DNA from: Lathyrus oleraceus
Lineage: Eukaryota; Streptophyta; Magnoliopsida; Fabales; Fabaceae
Direction: 5' to 3'
NCBI RefSeq assembly: GCF_024323335.1
Contig: NC_066584.1
Location: 423,379,319-423,443,318 of the forward strand
DNA: 64,000 nucleotides
In this document: positions 61,982 through 64,000 of the stretch, piece after piece
Layout of the letters: every line of letters starts with the position of its first letter
Position numbering within the stretch: position 1 is the stretch's first letter
The notes under the pieces: generated by a model
Seen by the model: the letters and a program-made list of their open reading frames with translations, nothing else
What the model was told of the DNA's origin: nothing
Databases searched by the model: none
Translations under genes and position numbers: made by a program

Positions 61982-63178
61982 TGTTAAGAAGTTGACCTCT
62001 TGCTGGTCCATCTTCCCTAAGCGAGTCCCTCCTAGCTTTTGTAGTTTGTTTGTTTATTGGGTGTTCATGCTTTTGTACAGTTATTTATTTACCTGCTTTA
62101 CCTTATTACATTGTGTACATATCATTGTTGTATCTGTTTCTGTTGGCTGGCTGCTTGGTGATCTTTGTGAGATGAGTTCTATACCCGAACTCGAGTGCAC
62201 TTAAGATAGGAGAATGGCATAGTCCTGTCAACTTGTGTGGAGTATTCCTTAGCGAGTTGACTTGCAAACCCATTCACTTGGTGGAGGTCATGTTGAGATC
62301 AATAATGTCACATAAGTAAGTTGTGGTTAGACATTACTTGTTCCAATATAGACCTAAGAAGCCAAGGACCTTAGTTTACCTAACCCATCTTGGCCTATTC
62401 GTAGGACGTAGTGCGAAAGTCGTTCAAATGTAAGATTTGATACGATTGTTACGCGATACTACACTCATAAGAGTCTCTCTTGAGAATATTGTTGGAATAC
62501 GAGTAGTCGTTCCTCTAATAATATCTGAAAGATGGGATTATGACTATGGGAACCTTTTTGTAGAACATGTTTGGCAGGTTTAAACCTTAGTACACTCCTT
62601 TTGGGTGGTTCTTAACCTAAACTCCATGCTCGTGACTTGCGACAAACCCTTGATTCATGGTTGATCCGATCAGGTATCCTTAATATCAATGAAACTCGGG
62701 TATTGATAAGGTGTAAACCATAATCCACCAAAATGGGTGGTTGATATTAAGGATAACATGATCCATCCCATGACCTTTGTTTGGTGTGCTCTTAATTCCT
62801 CTCCAGACAGTACAACCTGACAGATGTTCAAGCAGATACAGCAATCCTGATTGACACGCCACTGCATTGCATTCACATCATCACATCATTTGCATTCATA
62901 TCATTTAACACATGTTTATCCTTTTCAAGGGGGTTTAAATCTTCTTCTTGATTCTAGTCGGGGTTTTCTTCTTACGCTGTTTATCAAATGTGAGACTGGA
63001 ATCAAGGGGGTAGAATACCTTTTGGAATTGATAAACATGTCATTGCATTTGCATAGTCATCCGCATGTCTTGCATAACAGGTACCGCCACAGTGTTCTCA
63101 GTTTGTTTGGTGTCCCACTAGCAGGATAGCTGATCAGGCATTCACCGATACGGTACCCGGAGGAACCAACAGAGAGTA
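61982..63178 (+). other. 5' leader of the Ogre/Tat-type element
   Basis: 1.2 kb between primer site and gag with no ORF that I can assign. It would contain the packaging signal. The usual Ogre extra ORF1 is not recognised. Confidence 0.55.
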
Positions 63179-64000
63179 ATGGAAAGCCTACAGGCAGAGC
63201 TCGCCGAGATGAAGATTCGCATGAATCAATTCATGGATTTGGTTCAAGGGGTGGCTCAAGGACAGCAGGAGCTTAGATTGTTGGTACAGAGGGATCCCCC
63301 TATTACTCAACCGGAGACGTTGGCTGATCCTCCAGCTGGAGAGGCTAATGGTCCCAATGGACCAGGGCCTATCCCGATCCCGCGTATCAACCTAGATCAA
63401 CAACCCATTTAGGATGGTCAGGATGATCAGTTCCCTTTGCTTCAGGAAGACTTTGGCATGGACCCCATGTTTAAAAGATTGGAAGAGAGGTTGAAAGCAG
63501 TGGAAGGACAGAATCTTCTGGGAGTAGATGTTGCTGACTTGGGACTGGTCCCAGGTGTGCGAGTGCCACCGAAATTCAAGGTCCCGATATTTGACAAATA
63601 CAATGGCAGCTCTTGCCCCAAAACTCACGTGCAAGCCTATTTCCGTAAAATGGTTGCATACTCTGATGACGAGAAGCTACTTATGTACTTCTTCCAGGAC
63701 AGCCTGGCTGGGGCATCCGTGGAATGGTATATGAGGCTGGACAGAGCCCACATCCGTTGCTGGAGGGATTTGGCAGAGGCTTTCGTGAAGCAGTATCAGT
63801 ATAATGCAGACATGGCTCCGGACAGAACTCAACTTCAGAATCTGTCTCTTAAAAGCAATGAGTGCTTCAGGGAATACGCTCAACGCTGGAGGGATACAAC
63901 TTCCCGTGTTCAGCCTCCTATGTTGGAAAAGGAAATGGCCAACATGTTCATGAATACGCTGCCTGGACCTTATCTGGAGCGTTTGGTGGGGTGCAATGCT
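63179..64000 (+). pseudogene. Ogre/Tat-type gag, cut by the window end
   Basis: The frame starts MESLQAELAEMKIRMNQFMD, a coiled-coil-like N-terminus, followed by a Pro-rich linker. A single TAG at 63410-63412 interrupts it; the same frame is then open to the end of the window with the conserved blocks PPKFKVPIFDKYNGSSCPKT, KLLMYFFQDSLAGASVEWYM, WRDLAEAFVKQYQYNADMAP, CFREYAQRWRDTT and MANMFMNTLPGPYLERLVG. It is far less decayed than the gag at 34332-35609. Gag packages the element RNA. The start is the first ATG of the open frame. Confidence 0.85.

Noticed and set aside
61728..62204. 158-codon frame over the LTR/primer-site border
   Set aside because: It crosses the LTR end and the primer-binding site, so it is not a plausible gene.

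Overview
The window looks like nuclear DNA of a flowering plant, most likely a legume of the pea/vetch/lentil group. The reasons are an Ogre-type Ty3 element with LTRs of about 4 kb, SIRE/Maximus-type Ty1-copia elements, an Athila-type Ty3 element, a MuDR-like transposon, and plant organelle-RNA (PORR) genes interrupted by AT-rich sequence. All calls come from reading the sequence; no database search was run. No rRNA, tRNA or CRISPR array was recognised.

Left part (1-15.6 kb), low-copy genes in decay: The first 1.4 kb is the 3' part of a probable Helitron carrying exon-like fragments; its hairpin and CTAG end lie at 1385-1418. Then come four related PORR genes. Two are near-identical and intact (1539-2825, 5576-6862), one is cut short (12678-13592) and one is chimeric (14510-15571). 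The first two sit in a tandem duplication that also carries pieces of a MINDY-type deubiquitinase gene, and each duplicate has lost a different segment. A MITE with perfect 9-bp target duplications lies at 13733-13916.

Middle part (15.6-56.2 kb), a nest of retrotransposons: A copia LTR with a reverse-transcriptase remnant (15648 to about 18.7 kb) is followed by copia element X (18906-22322 and 55317-56228). X is split by copia element Y (22323-55316). Y is split by a minus-strand Ogre-type element (24327-52274). The Ogre contains a solo LTR (28768-30746, TSD GGAGG) and a young Athila-type element (35615-47031, TSD GACAC) inserted inside its gag. The Ogre has gag, primer-binding site, polypurine tract and a long array of small hairpins, but no recognisable pol. 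The Athila element has gag, protease-RT-RNaseH, integrase and an intact 394-codon 3' ORF; its gag-pol frame carries four stop codons and one frameshift. The Ogre right border and adjoining Y sequence form a roughly 2-kb inverted duplication around a (TA)n tract.

Right part (56.2-64 kb): A MuDR-like transposon has an apparently complete 797-residue transposase on the minus strand and a small, convergent plus-strand gene. The transposase promoter region carries several RY (CATGCA) and ABRE-like (GACACGT) motifs. From 60696 another Ogre/Tat-type element begins (LTR, tRNA-Arg-like primer site, leader, gag) and runs off the window.

The observations most worth following up are the convergent second gene and RY/ABRE-rich promoter of the MULE, the recurrence of short CG-containing palindromes in four LTR families, the Ogre hairpin array, the three TAAATG stop-start junctions in the Athila frame, and the inverted duplication.
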